This document shows positions 1-8,657 of a stretch of DNA of 64,000 nt, piece after piece. The notes beneath the pieces are model-generated. The model did no database searches and was not told where the DNA came from. It was given only the letters and a program-made list of their open reading frames with translations. Positions within the stretch are counted from its first letter, which is position 1; every line of letters begins with the position of its first letter. A program made the position numbers and the translations under genes. Source of the stretch: Maribacter sp. ACAM166 (GTDB lineage Bacteria > Bacteroidota > Bacteroidia > Flavobacteriales > Flavobacteriaceae); the NCBI RefSeq assembly GCF_005771495.1, contig NZ_VAUW01000001.1:62001-126000 (forward strand), read 5' to 3'.

Positions 1-55
1 CGCTTCTGGTGCTTTGTCCATAGCTGAAGGAGATAAAAAGAAAAAAGATGATTAA
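1..55 (+). CDS. C-terminal end of an unidentified protein (5' truncated)
   Basis: Frame 2 is open from the window edge to a TAA at 53-55 and encodes a tail reading ASGALSIAEGDKKKKDD. A lysine/aspartate-rich charged tail is common at the C-terminus of cytoplasmic proteins, but 17 residues are too few to name a family. No hairpin with a T-run follows on this strand before the convergent gene. It could also be a chance open frame. Confidence 0.4.
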   Translation, partial: ASGALSIAEGDKKKKDD

Positions 56-170
56 GTAAAGGTGCTTCATACGCTACTACCATACAAATTGTATACCACA
101 AATATATGAATATTGATTACTGAAAGTCAAGGTGGTAGACCTATTATTTTGCATTTTTTCGATGAAACGC

Positions 171-199
171 AAAAAAGCCCACAATTTGCGGGCTCTTTC
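171..199 (-). terminator. Rho-independent terminator of the TonB receptor/lipoprotein operon
   Basis: Read on the minus strand the sequence is AGAGCCCGC, a short AT loop, GTGGGCT and then a run of six T. The stem has one mismatch. It lies about 20 bp after the stop codon of the lipoprotein gene, the expected place for the end of this minus-strand operon. Confidence 0.75.
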
Positions 200-219
200 T
201 TAAACTTAGGTGCTTATTA

Positions 220-2448
220 TTAGTTAATTCCAGTTGTCCAACCAGCTGCCCATGTTGGTTCGCTAGCGCCTGCGCCTGCTCCAGTGTTATCACCAGTAGT
301 GATAAATGTAGTATTAGCACCTGTATAATCAGTTTGAATAAATTCAGGTGCAGGAGTATCAAATTGAATCGGATTAATTGTTAGAGCATCGGCTTCAATA
401 CGAACGCCTGCTTCTGTATCAGTATCTTTTACCTTAACACCTAGATCAACACCTGAAGTGTAGAAATTAGTAATGGTAAAAGAACCACCACCTTCTTTGA
501 AATAAAGTGCACCCTCAGATACAGGACCTACTACAGTTATGTTAGTTAAAGTAGTTGTTGTTACTGGAGAGGCATCGCCATCATCACCATTGTTTGAACC
601 TTCTATTCCAGCTTTAGCACCGCCTTTTATGTACCAGTTAGTACCATTACCTGTCCATCCATCAGCAAAGTCAATTGAATCGTCACCACTTCCTATTGAT
701 ACTAGATTAACTCCATCAACAGCTCCACCGAAGAATTCGATTCCGTCATCACCTCCCATATAAGATTGTACGTTTTCGAATTTTGTGCCTGAACCAACTC
801 CAAATAAAGAGACACCGTTAAACTCTTTGTCATTAGAAAAAGTAGCACCAGTATACTCAACTCTTAAATAGGTGATATCACCAGAATCGTCATCATTTTC
901 GGTTCCGCCGTAAGTTAAATCACCAACCTCGGTAGTAACGTCAACACCTTTGTTAGTAGCTGCATTACCAGCAATTACCAAACCGCCCCAATCGCCAGCT
1001 GCTGGTGTATCTGAACCAGATGTCATTATAACAGGAGCAGTAGCTGTGCCGTTTATAAAAATCTGAGCTCCTCTTTCAACACCTACGAAAGCGGCTGTGC
1101 CACCTGTCGCCTTAATTAGAGTACCAGCAGGGATAGTTAATGATCCACCAGTTTTTACTACAAAACCATTTGTAAGAATGTATTCAATACTAGCATCTAA
1201 AGAAACATCACCTGTAACTTCACCCGCTAAATTTTGTTGGGTTGAAGCAGCACTATTGCTTAATCCAGTTGTCCAGCCAGCTGCCCAGTCAGGAGCGGCC
1301 GCACCGTTACCAGCGCCAGTTGCTAAACCTTCAACAAAGAAGTCTAAATTGGTGCCGATATAATCAGTTGCAGTAAATTCAGCAGGAGTATCAGCAAATT
1401 GAATATTTGAAATTGCTAGATTATCAGCATCTATTCTAGCGTTTGCTTCGATGTCAGTATCCTTAACTTTAATACCTAAATCTGCACCACTTATATAGAA
1501 ATTTTCAATTGTAAAGTTTCCACCACCTTCTTTGAAGTATAACGCTCCTTCGCTTACAGGACCTACTACGGTAATGTTACTTAGCGTTGTTGTTGTTACA
1601 GGAGTAGCGTTTCCATCATCTCCGTTATTTGAACCTTCGATTCCAGCTTTAGCACCACCAGCAATATACCAGTTAGAGCCACTACCTATCCATCCATCGG
1701 CAAAGTCAATTGAATCGTCACCACTTCCTATGGAAACTAAGTTGTTTCCTGTTACAGAACCACCGAAGAATTCAATTCCGTCATCACCTCCATTAAAAGA
1801 TTGAACATACTCGAATGTAGTACCTGAACCTACACCAAATAAAGAAACTCCGTTAAATTCTTTATCATTAGAAAATGTAGCGCCTGTATATTCTACTCTT
1901 AAGTAAGTAATTTCTCCTGAATTATCTGAAGAGTTTGAACCTCCGTAGGTTAGGTCACCCACTTCTGTGGTTACATCTACACCTTTATTCGTTGGTGCAT
2001 CACCAGCAATAACTAAACCACCCCAATCACCAGCAGCAGCATTTGTAGCTCCAGAAGTCAGAATAACTGGAGCGGCAGCCGTACCGTTGATGAATATTTG
2101 AGCACCTCTTTCAACGCCAATAAATGCGGCAGTACCACCTGCAGCTTTAATTGTTGTACCAGCAGGAATTGTTAGAGAATAACCGGACTTAACTACATAT
2201 GCACCAGTAAGATTATATGCAATTGCAGCATCAAGTGTTGTATTTTCGGTTATATCACCAGTTAAATCTACAGATTCGACGGTACAGGCTGTACATGATC
2301 CACCACAATCAATACCTGTTTCATCACCATTTTTTATACCATCCGAGCATGTTGCTTCATTGGTAGGTATAGTATCATCATCACTACATGATGTTACAAA
2401 AGCCAAGGTTGATAAACCTAGCATTAAAGAGAAAATTGTTTTTTTCAT
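220..2448 (-). CDS. Surface lipoprotein with two tandem beta-helix-like domains
   Basis: 742 residues. The N-terminus is a lipoprotein signal (hydrophobic run ending FVTSC, Cys21). The residues after the Cys are SDDD, an acidic stretch like the lipoprotein export signal described for Flavobacteriia, so surface exposure is likely. Residues about 33-56 hold a Cys-rich CSDGIKNGDETGIDCGG-type motif seen in many Bacteroidetes secreted proteins. The rest is two copies of a domain of about 340 residues (roughly 62-400 and 410-742). Each begins with a TIPAGT..K..GGTAAF.GVERGAQ stretch, contains GGDDGIEFFGG and GDDSIDFADGW, and ends WAAGWTTG. The Gly/Asp/Asn-rich periodicity suggests a right-handed beta-helix. 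It starts 63 bp after the TonB receptor gene, so the pair is probably co-transcribed and the protein probably partners with the receptor at the cell surface. The ligand is unknown; the name 'multidrug transporter' sometimes attached to such proteins has no support here. Confidence 0.85.
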   Translation of the reverse strand: MKKTIFSLMLGLSTLAFVTSCSDDDTIPTNEATCSDGIKNGDETGIDCGGSCTACTVESVDLTGDITENTTLDAAIAYNLTGAYVVKSGYSLTIPAGTTIKAAGGTAAFIGVERGAQIFINGTAAAPVILTSGATNAAAGDWGGLVIAGDAPTNKGVDVTTEVGDLTYGGSNSSDNSGEITYLRVEYTGATFSNDKEFNGVSLFGVGSGTTFEYVQSFNGGDDGIEFFGGSVTGNNLVSIGSGDDSIDFADGWIGSGSNWYIAGGAKAGIEGSNNGDDGNATPVTTTTLSNITVVGPVSEGALYFKEGGGNFTIENFYISGADLGIKVKDTDIEANARIDADNLAISNIQFADTPAEFTATDYIGTNLDFFVEGLATGAGNGAAAPDWAAGWTTGLSNSAASTQQNLAGEVTGDVSLDASIEYILTNGFVVKTGGSLTIPAGTLIKATGGTAAFVGVERGAQIFINGTATAPVIMTSGSDTPAAGDWGGLVIAGNAATNKGVDVTTEVGDLTYGGTENDDDSGDITYLRVEYTGATFSNDKEFNGVSLFGVGSGTKFENVQSYMGGDDGIEFFGGAVDGVNLVSIGSGDDSIDFADGWTGNGTNWYIKGGAKAGIEGSNNGDDGDASPVTTTTLTNITVVGPVSEGALYFKEGGGSFTITNFYTSGVDLGVKVKDTDTEAGVRIEADALTINPIQFDTPAPEFIQTDYTGANTTFITTGDNTGAGAGASEPTWAAGWTTGIN

Positions 2449-2511
2449 GTTTACAAATTTTAATTTATTTTTAATTGAGACCTATGTTAAAATAGTTAGG
2501 TATTCTTTTTA

Positions 2512-5358
2512 TTAGAAACGATAGGTGAGTGATAGTGATAGATCCATCCCTCTTTTATAGGATAATACAGTTACAGGTCCATCCTCTAAAAAACCTGGTA
2601 CTGCTGGGTTGTCTAAATCAAGTTTTCCTTCGGCATTTTCATTCACTCTTTCTACAAGAGGATTCAATAAGTTTCTAAGGTTTAATCCAACGGCAAGATG
2701 TTTGCCAAATTCTGCCTTCGAAATCAAATCAAGCGTTACATAGCCCTTATCTACTAAGTGACCTCTGCCTGTGCTTCCTAAAGCGAAAAGACGTTCTGAG
2801 AAATAATTGGCAGCTAGTGTAGATCTAAAATTCTTTTCTTTAGCGAATTCTATGTAATAGCTTAAATCACCATTTAGAAGTACATCGGATGCACCTTGTA
2901 ATGGGGCTTCAGTATTTGTAAATGCGGCTGATAAACGAGTTTCATCGGCAACTTTCTGCGAATCTAATTCTTGATTTGTTTTTAGGTAAGAAACGTTACC
3001 GCCAAAACTTAATGTTTCCTTTAAAAAAGCATTTTCGGTTTCTTTTTCCTTTTCTATAACATTTAATCTAAGTTCTAATTCAGCACCAAAAGCAGTGGCA
3101 CTATCACCGGTATTAGCATAACTCAAATCATTAGCTGCAGAAACTACCAAGAAGGTATTGATTGGGTCTTTAATGAGTTTTCCGAATACACCGAAAGAAA
3201 GAAGTTCACTAGCCGTAGGAAATAGCTCCCAACGAATGTCAAAGTTGTAATTGATGGAATTTGTCAAATCTGGATTACCAAAGGAGTCTTGATTTATTTC
3301 CTCTTGAAATAGGAATGGTGCACGTTCCTTAAATTGTGGTAAGGTATAGGTTCTACTTGCCGCAAATCGAAGGTTTTGCTTATCGTTTAATGAGTACTTA
3401 AGTGCTAACGATGGTAAGAATTCGAAAATATCCAAATTATTATTCCCCTCACCTTGAATTACGGTGTTCCAAGTAATATCTTGTTTAATTTGTTCACCTC
3501 GAGCTCCTGCGAACAATGTGAATTTTGGAGAGAAATTATACTCAAGGGTTATGAATCCTGCATTAATTTGTTGTTCTCCGCCAAAAGTTTGAGGAAGTAT
3601 AGCGTCAGCAAATGAAGCTGGGCCTCTAAAAGTTCTTATTTGATATAACCCTGAACTTAGTGGGTTTTGTTCAAAATAAGCATCAATATTTCTAGGGTCA
3701 ACAATAGGTTGTTCGTTAACCTTTAAGAATTGATAATTAAATTGTGTAGCATCAAAATCTACATTTTTAAACCTACCATTATACCCTAGGGTTACCTTGC
3801 CATTAAACTCCTCATCATTATTTTTTTCAAACTTATACATTGTTGAAATAGTAGCCGAAATTTCTTCTTCATCTAGTTCTTGATAGAATCTGTGGTTTTC
3901 AGATGCTGCGGAAACTAGAGCAAATGATTTTGGACCATCAGGCTGATTATTTCTTACAGGTAACAGGGTGTTTTGTCTTCTGTCTGGAATAACATTCTTA
4001 ACATAGTTATAAGCCCCTCCCCAGTTGATTTCTAAGTTTTCTCCAAATTTGTGTTCTCCCAAAAGTTGATGAATATAAAGGGTAGTTCTATCATAAGTTG
4101 ATCTCTGAATAAAGCCACCACCTTCTGGTGCATCATCTTCCCGGTCAATTATACCATTAAATTCTTCCTGCTTTTGACTTGAATTGTTAAGCAACAAAAA
4201 ATTGTATTTAAAACTAGATTTGGTTCCCAATCTTAATCCTACATTACCCATTAAGGTAGTCGAGGTATTATAGCTAAATCTTTCGTACTCAAAATCTGAG
4301 TTTGGTAAGCCGTTTCCAACATTTGGTGCGCCTCTATTGACACCTTGTCTATAAGCATTGTCATTACCAAAGGATCCCACGGCAAAGAAGTTTAATCGTG
4401 TTTCTTCACCTAGGTTATAGGAATCTCCGCCTTTTAATGAGAAGCTTGAGTTTATAGGTGTAGCACTTTGTTCTCTATCCCAACTGGTTGAGAAAGTATT
4501 TGAAAATGGATTGTTTGGAATAGCCGCGTTGTAAAATCCTGAAAAATCAGGACCATTATTCAAATAGAAGCTATCGACACCAATAGCCTCAGTGTTTGCA
4601 CCGGATTGAGTAGTTAGCTCGAAAAACCCAGAACCATTATAATCTCTTGATAATATATTGATATTGGCTCCGCCAAAATCACCATAGTTACTGGCATTAA
4701 AAGTTTTATCAATTCCTATTGATTCTATTATGCTAGTGCTAAAAATACTAAGGTCAATATTCTTTTTAGAAGTATTGTTCGAAGGTATTGGCAACCCGTT
4801 TAGGGTAGTGATATTAAATCTATCACCAAGTCCACGAACGTAAACATTGCCAGATCCTTCTTCTTTAGAAATGCCAGTTACTTTACTTACGGCGGTAGCT
4901 GCATCACTAGCACCTTTTCTAGCTAGTTCTTGTGCCCCTATAGCAGTTTCGAGAGTAACTTTCTTTTTCTGGTCTAATAATAGAGCAGTTTCAGAATCTT
5001 TACGTGCTATTGTTGTTACGGTTACTTCATCTAAGGAAACTCCTTCTGATGCACTTAATGGTACATCTATGGTAGTTACTTTTCCTGCTATTACTTCTAC
5101 TGCTGGAATTTCAACAGTTTCATATCCTAAATAGCTATACGAAACAGTATATGTTCCAGGTGCTACATTTGATATTTCATATAATCCATCAAAATCTGAA
5201 GTGGTTCCTTTTGTGGTTCCTTTTAATAATATGTTAGCGAATGCTAAGGGCTCATCACTGACTTCCTTATCAATTAATTTTCCAACAATGTTTCCAGAGT
5301 CTTGAGCGGTAACATTTACCAAGACAAAAAGGAATGTAAATAACAATAATTTGTTCAT
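2512..5358 (-). CDS. TonB-dependent outer-membrane receptor with N-terminal carboxypeptidase-regulatory-like domain
   Basis: 948 residues, the usual size for a non-SusC-length TonB receptor. A signal peptide (MNKLLLFTFLFVLVNVTAQ) is followed at about 22-105 by a beta-sandwich repeat (GKLIDKEVSDEPLAFANILLKG... DFDGLYEISNVAPGTYTVSY). The plug follows, with the VYVRGLGDRFNITTLNGLPI motif near 170-190. The remainder is a 22-strand barrel ending in the aromatic LSLTYRF terminus typical of BAM substrates. It imports a scarce solute using TonB energy. Its promoter region is shared with the divergent phoB-like gene and carries an 11-bp-phased operator-like array, which suggests induction by phosphate limitation; the true ligand cannot be read from the sequence. 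First gene of the operon with the duplicated lipoprotein. Confidence 0.93.
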   Translation of the reverse strand: MNKLLLFTFLFVLVNVTAQDSGNIVGKLIDKEVSDEPLAFANILLKGTTKGTTSDFDGLYEISNVAPGTYTVSYSYLGYETVEIPAVEVIAGKVTTIDVPLSASEGVSLDEVTVTTIARKDSETALLLDQKKKVTLETAIGAQELARKGASDAATAVSKVTGISKEEGSGNVYVRGLGDRFNITTLNGLPIPSNNTSKKNIDLSIFSTSIIESIGIDKTFNASNYGDFGGANINILSRDYNGSGFFELTTQSGANTEAIGVDSFYLNNGPDFSGFYNAAIPNNPFSNTFSTSWDREQSATPINSSFSLKGGDSYNLGEETRLNFFAVGSFGNDNAYRQGVNRGAPNVGNGLPNSDFEYERFSYNTSTTLMGNVGLRLGTKSSFKYNFLLLNNSSQKQEEFNGIIDREDDAPEGGGFIQRSTYDRTTLYIHQLLGEHKFGENLEINWGGAYNYVKNVIPDRRQNTLLPVRNNQPDGPKSFALVSAASENHRFYQELDEEEISATISTMYKFEKNNDEEFNGKVTLGYNGRFKNVDFDATQFNYQFLKVNEQPIVDPRNIDAYFEQNPLSSGLYQIRTFRGPASFADAILPQTFGGEQQINAGFITLEYNFSPKFTLFAGARGEQIKQDITWNTVIQGEGNNNLDIFEFLPSLALKYSLNDKQNLRFAASRTYTLPQFKERAPFLFQEEINQDSFGNPDLTNSINYNFDIRWELFPTASELLSFGVFGKLIKDPINTFLVVSAANDLSYANTGDSATAFGAELELRLNVIEKEKETENAFLKETLSFGGNVSYLKTNQELDSQKVADETRLSAAFTNTEAPLQGASDVLLNGDLSYYIEFAKEKNFRSTLAANYFSERLFALGSTGRGHLVDKGYVTLDLISKAEFGKHLAVGLNLRNLLNPLVERVNENAEGKLDLDNPAVPGFLEDGPVTVLSYKRGMDLSLSLTYRF

Positions 5359-5403
5359 TAGATATATTGATTCTTTAATCAGCGGTAAAGGACGTTAGTG
5401 GTT

Positions 5404-5462
5404 GTAAAGGTCGAGTTACGTATATGTTAAACCTTTATTTTCTTAGTGTTACCTAATTGTTA
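5404..5462 (-). promoter_or_regulatory. Candidate PhoB-type operator: 11-bp-phased TAAC array
   Basis: On the minus strand TAAC occurs at the positions complementary to 5459-5462, 5448-5451, 5426-5429 and 5415-5418, with TTAC at 5404-5407. The starts are 11, 22, 11 and 11 bp apart, so every site is in the same 11-bp register and one register position is empty. PhoB-family regulators bind head-to-tail half-sites with an 11-bp period. The array sits between the TonB receptor start (5358) and the phoB-like start (5541), closer to the receptor. The assignment is inferred; the half-site differs from the E. coli TGTCA. Confidence 0.5.
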
Positions 5463-5509
5463 CTACATTAAATCAATGTTAACTCCCGCTTCAGTAACAG
5501 TATTATCTT

Positions 5510-5517
5510 TACTTTTG
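5510..5517 (+). promoter_or_regulatory. Bacteroidetes-type -7 promoter element of the phoB-like gene
   Basis: TACTTTTG matches the TAnnTTTG -7 consensus of Bacteroidetes primary-sigma promoters exactly. Transcription would begin about 5522-5524, leaving a leader of under 20 nt before the ATG at 5541. No good -33 TTTG is visible at the right distance, which fits a promoter that depends on an activator such as PhoB bound upstream. Confidence 0.4.
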
Positions 5518-5540
5518 AGCGAAATAAACTAACTGAGACC

Positions 5541-6227
5541 ATGAAAAAAAAGGATATAAGAATACTTTTAGTAGATGATGAACCTGATATTCTTGAGATA
5601 GTTAGTTATAACCTTTCTGCGGAAGGTTACGAAGTTTTTACGGCTAAAAATGGTGCTGATGGTGTAGCTAAGGCCAAAAAGAAATTGCCTCATTTAATTA
5701 TTTTAGATGTGATGATGCCCGAGATGGATGGTATTGAAGCTTGTGAGATTTTGAGAAAGACTCCTGGTATGGAGAATACCATTATCACTTTTTTAACGGC
5801 TAGGGGAGAAGACTATTCTCAGGTGGCTGGTTTTGACGCAGGCGCAGATGATTACATTACCAAACCTATAAAGCCGAAAGTATTGGTAAGTAAAGTGAAT
5901 GCCCTTTTAAGACGTCTAAAAAAGGAAGAAAATACCCAAGAAGATATTGTTAAGGTAGGGGATATAGTAATCAACAGAGAGGAATACAAAATTATTAAAA
6001 AAGGGGTAGAGATTATTTTACCCAGAAAAGAATTTGAACTTCTTGCACTTCTGACCTCTAAGCCTAGTAAGGTTTTCAAAAGAGATGTAATTCTTGATAG
6101 AGTTTGGGGTAATGAAGTTGTTGTTGGCGGCCGTACTATTGATGTTCATATTAGAAAACTTCGCGAAAAGATTGGTGAGGACCATTTTAAAACGGTAAAG
6201 GGAGTAGGTTATAAGTTCGTACTATAA
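5541..6227 (+). CDS. phoB: OmpR/PhoB-family response regulator
   Basis: 228 residues. Receiver domain at 1-125 with the acidic pair D12/D13, phosphoacceptor D56 (LIILDVMMPEMDG), the Thr of FLTARGED and the Lys of YITKPI. A winged-helix DNA-binding domain follows at about 135-228, ending in RTIDVHIRKLREKIG and VKGVGYKFVL, the typical OmpR/PhoB C-terminus. The stop codon is immediately followed by the ATG of its cognate kinase (0 bp gap), so the two are co-translated. The PhoB assignment rests on the domain type, the PhoR-like neighbour and the 11-bp-phased array upstream. Another OmpR-family role is possible. Confidence 0.85.
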   Translation: MKKKDIRILLVDDEPDILEIVSYNLSAEGYEVFTAKNGADGVAKAKKKLPHLIILDVMMPEMDGIEACEILRKTPGMENTIITFLTARGEDYSQVAGFDAGADDYITKPIKPKVLVSKVNALLRRLKKEENTQEDIVKVGDIVINREEYKIIKKGVEIILPRKEFELLALLTSKPSKVFKRDVILDRVWGNEVVVGGRTIDVHIRKLREKIGEDHFKTVKGVGYKFVL

Positions 6228-7280
6228 ATGGCAGCTCATCTACGCTCTAAAAAATCGTACCGTTTTGCATTTCGCTCTTCAATATATATCGCCATAATAG
6301 CCATAATTTTTTTGGTTTTATTGTTCTGGTCCTTCAATATGCTAAATTGGGTGGTATTGATTTTGGTCGGAATTATTTTCTTTGCAACTTCATTTGTTAC
6401 GCTACAACTTCGAATAGATAAATTCATTTACAAAAAGATAAAAAAAATCTATGATGACGTAGCGTTGTTGGAATCTTCCACTATACCATCTTATCCCGTA
6501 ACTACTGATATGCAAACTTTGACGGCAGAAATTGAAAAGTTTGCGAAGGATAAGAAAATAGAAATAGACACTTTAAAAATTCGGGAAGAATACCGAAAGG
6601 ATTTTTTAGGGAATGTTTCACATGAACTTAAAACTCCACTGTTTACAGTTCAAGGTTATTTAGAAACGTTATTAGATGGTGCCATCGATGATAAAAACGT
6701 AAGAAAGAAATACATCATTCGTGCAAATAAAGCGGTTGACCGTTTAATTTATATCGTAAAAGACCTTGATCTCATTACCAAATTAGAAGTAGGTGACCTT
6801 AACCTCGAGAAGAAATCTTTTAATGTCGTTGAACTAATTCGAAATGTCTTTGATTTATTGGAAATGAAAGCAGACAAAAAGAATATCACGCTTACATTTG
6901 ATATTGTATATGCTAAACCGATTATGGTGTTTGCAGATAAGGAGAAGATTCAACAGGTGCTCACAAATTTGTTAGTGAACTCGATTAAATATGGAAATGA
7001 CAATGGTACTACAGAGGTGAGTGTTGAAAATTTGGTTAAAAATAAGGTTATTGTAAGGGTAACGGATAATGGCGAAGGCATACCAGCAGCCTACATACCA
7101 AGACTTTTCGAACGTTTTTACAGGGTTGACCAAAGTGGTAGTAGACGCGAAGGCGGCTCTGGATTAGGGTTGGCTATCGTTAAGCATGTAATTGAGGCTC
7201 ACGGTGAAAAAATCTATATTGAAAGTGCCGTTGAGGTAGGGTCTGAATTTTCATTTACCCTTGAAAAAAGTTCTATCTAA
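6228..7280 (+). CDS. phoR: PhoR-like membrane sensor histidine kinase
   Basis: 350 residues. Two adjacent N-terminal membrane segments (about 16-36 and 39-62) leave almost no periplasmic loop, as in PhoR, where sensing depends on other proteins. There is a short linker, then the HisKA dimerisation domain with phosphorylated H132 in NVSHELKTPL. The HATPase_c domain has the N box (QVLTNLLVNSIKYG), G1 (VTDNGEGIP), F box (RFYRVD) and G2 (GGSGLGLAIVKHV). No PAS domain is obvious between the membrane segments and HisKA, unlike E. coli PhoR. It would phosphorylate the preceding regulator. No Pst transporter or PhoU gene is in the window. Confidence 0.85.
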   Translation: MAAHLRSKKSYRFAFRSSIYIAIIAIIFLVLLFWSFNMLNWVVLILVGIIFFATSFVTLQLRIDKFIYKKIKKIYDDVALLESSTIPSYPVTTDMQTLTAEIEKFAKDKKIEIDTLKIREEYRKDFLGNVSHELKTPLFTVQGYLETLLDGAIDDKNVRKKYIIRANKAVDRLIYIVKDLDLITKLEVGDLNLEKKSFNVVELIRNVFDLLEMKADKKNITLTFDIVYAKPIMVFADKEKIQQVLTNLLVNSIKYGNDNGTTEVSVENLVKNKVIVRVTDNGEGIPAAYIPRLFERFYRVDQSGSRREGGSGLGLAIVKHVIEAHGEKIYIESAVEVGSEFSFTLEKSSI

Positions 7281-7320
7281 TTAGTGGACAAGCAATAATC
7301 TTTAACCCTCTCTTTTTTCT

Positions 7321-7328
7321 TAGATTTG
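7321..7328 (+). promoter_or_regulatory. -7 promoter element for trmB operon
   Basis: TAGATTTG is a perfect TAnnTTTG match 22 bp before the GTG start of trmB. Transcription would start about 7335. A -33 element is not clear. It would separate trmB-LysE-ATL transcription from the kinase gene upstream. Confidence 0.35.
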
Positions 7329-7350
7329 TCACAGTTTAGAATTAATAATT

Positions 7351-8019
7351 GTGGGAAGTAAAAATAAATTAAAACGATTTCAGGAAAACGAGACTTTTCC
7401 AAATGTAATTCAACCTACTAGGGAAGAAATAGTAAGCGGATTTTCACTTAAGGGAAAATGGAATACCCATTTTAAGAATGACAACCCCATTGTGTTGGAA
7501 CTGGGTTGTGGAAAAGGGGAATATACCGTCGGCTTAGCAAAAAGATTTCCAAACAAAAATTTTATTGGTATCGATATCAAAGGGGCACGTTTTTGGAAAG
7601 GTGCCAAAACCGCTATTGAAGAAGGTTTGACCAATGTAACCTTTGTACGTACTCAAATAGAATTGGTAGATCTAGTTTTTGGAGAAGAAGAAGTAACTGA
7701 AATATGGATTACTTTTCCTGATCCTCAAATCAAGTATAAGCGTACCAAGCATCGCATGACGAACAGTGAGTTTTTAAAGCGATACAAACAGATTTTGACA
7801 CCTACCGGTACTGTGAATCTAAAAACGGATAGTGAATTCATGCATGGGTATACATTAGGGTTGCTTCATGGGCTTGGATTAGAGGTGCTTTACGCCAATC
7901 ACGATGTTTATAAAAATGAAGGCAGTCCGCAAGAAGTAATTGAAATTCAGACTTTCTATGAAAATCAGTATCTTGAAAAAGGAAAACCAATTACCTTTAT
8001 TAGGTTCAGGGTAAACTGA
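7351..8019 (+). CDS. trmB: tRNA (guanine-N7-)-methyltransferase TrmB
   Basis: 222 residues. Methylates G46 in the variable loop of tRNAs using S-adenosylmethionine, in the cytoplasm. The SAM-binding motif VLELGCGKGEYTVGLA is at about 49-64, the acidic loop FIGIDIKGARFWKGAKTA follows, and the family signature WITFPDPQ.KYKRTKHR lies at about 125-140. The start is GTG: the resulting MGSKNKLKRF N-terminus is the one normally seen in flavobacterial TrmB, and no ATG lies near. It heads a tight group with the LysE-like gene (4 bp downstream). Confidence 0.95.
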   Translation: MGSKNKLKRFQENETFPNVIQPTREEIVSGFSLKGKWNTHFKNDNPIVLELGCGKGEYTVGLAKRFPNKNFIGIDIKGARFWKGAKTAIEEGLTNVTFVRTQIELVDLVFGEEEVTEIWITFPDPQIKYKRTKHRMTNSEFLKRYKQILTPTGTVNLKTDSEFMHGYTLGLLHGLGLEVLYANHDVYKNEGSPQEVIEIQTFYENQYLEKGKPITFIRFRVN

Positions 8020-8023
8020 TTCT

Positions 8024-8650
8024 ATGCAACAATTAGTAACTTTATTTGTATTCACCTCTGCTGCTGCCTTTATAGCATCATTGCCACCGGGTCTACTAAA
8101 TTTGAATGCGGCTAAAACCGGTGTCGAGAAGGGGAAATCTAATGGAGTTATTTTCGGTTTAGGCGTGTCGGTTGCAGTAATGCTTCAAACATATCTTGCT
8201 GTTCGTATTGCTAAATATATTTCTAGAAATCAACATGTTATAGAAGTACTAATGCAAATAGCCTTAGTACTGTTTTTTGTGTTGGCAATTTATTTTTTTG
8301 TTAAAGCAAAAAAACAACATAGAGAGCCTTTTGTAGTTGTAGAAGCAAAGAAACGTAATAGCTTCTCTAAAGGGGTGTTTTTAGCTTTAATTAATCTGCT
8401 GGCGATACCTTATTACAGCGGCTTGAATACTATATTTCAAGCGCAAGGGTTCATGAGTTATAACATTGTCGACGAAATTATATTCATAATTGCGACGGGT
8501 AGTGGAACGTTCTTAGCCATGTATCTCTACGTTTTCTATTTTGATAGAATGGAGCATAAAACAAATGCATTCTCCAAAAACAGTAATTATATTTTAAGTG
8601 CTTTAATGGTGCTTCTATTTATTATTACATGCGTTAGATTATTTAATTAA
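8024..8650 (+). CDS. LysE/RhtB-family amino-acid exporter-like membrane protein
   Basis: 208 residues with about six hydrophobic segments (roughly 5-27, 40-62, 75-95, 115-135, 145-168, 185-206). The family N-terminal signature region PPGLLNLNAAKTGVEKG is at 21-38. LysE-type proteins export amino acids or small metabolites by secondary transport. The substrate cannot be told. It begins 4 bp after trmB and ends 7 bp before the alkyltransferase-like gene, so the three are probably one transcript. Confidence 0.8.
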   Translation: MQQLVTLFVFTSAAAFIASLPPGLLNLNAAKTGVEKGKSNGVIFGLGVSVAVMLQTYLAVRIAKYISRNQHVIEVLMQIALVLFFVLAIYFFVKAKKQHREPFVVVEAKKRNSFSKGVFLALINLLAIPYYSGLNTIFQAQGFMSYNIVDEIIFIIATGSGTFLAMYLYVFYFDRMEHKTNAFSKNSNYILSALMVLLFIITCVRLFN

Positions 8651-8657
8651 AGTTAGC

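Noticed and set aside
539-763. Plus-strand open frames inside the duplicated lipoprotein gene (539, 1097, 1532)
   Set aside because: They are antisense shadows of a repetitive, low-complexity Gly/Asp-rich gene. The similar frames at 539 and 1532 merely reflect the internal duplication.
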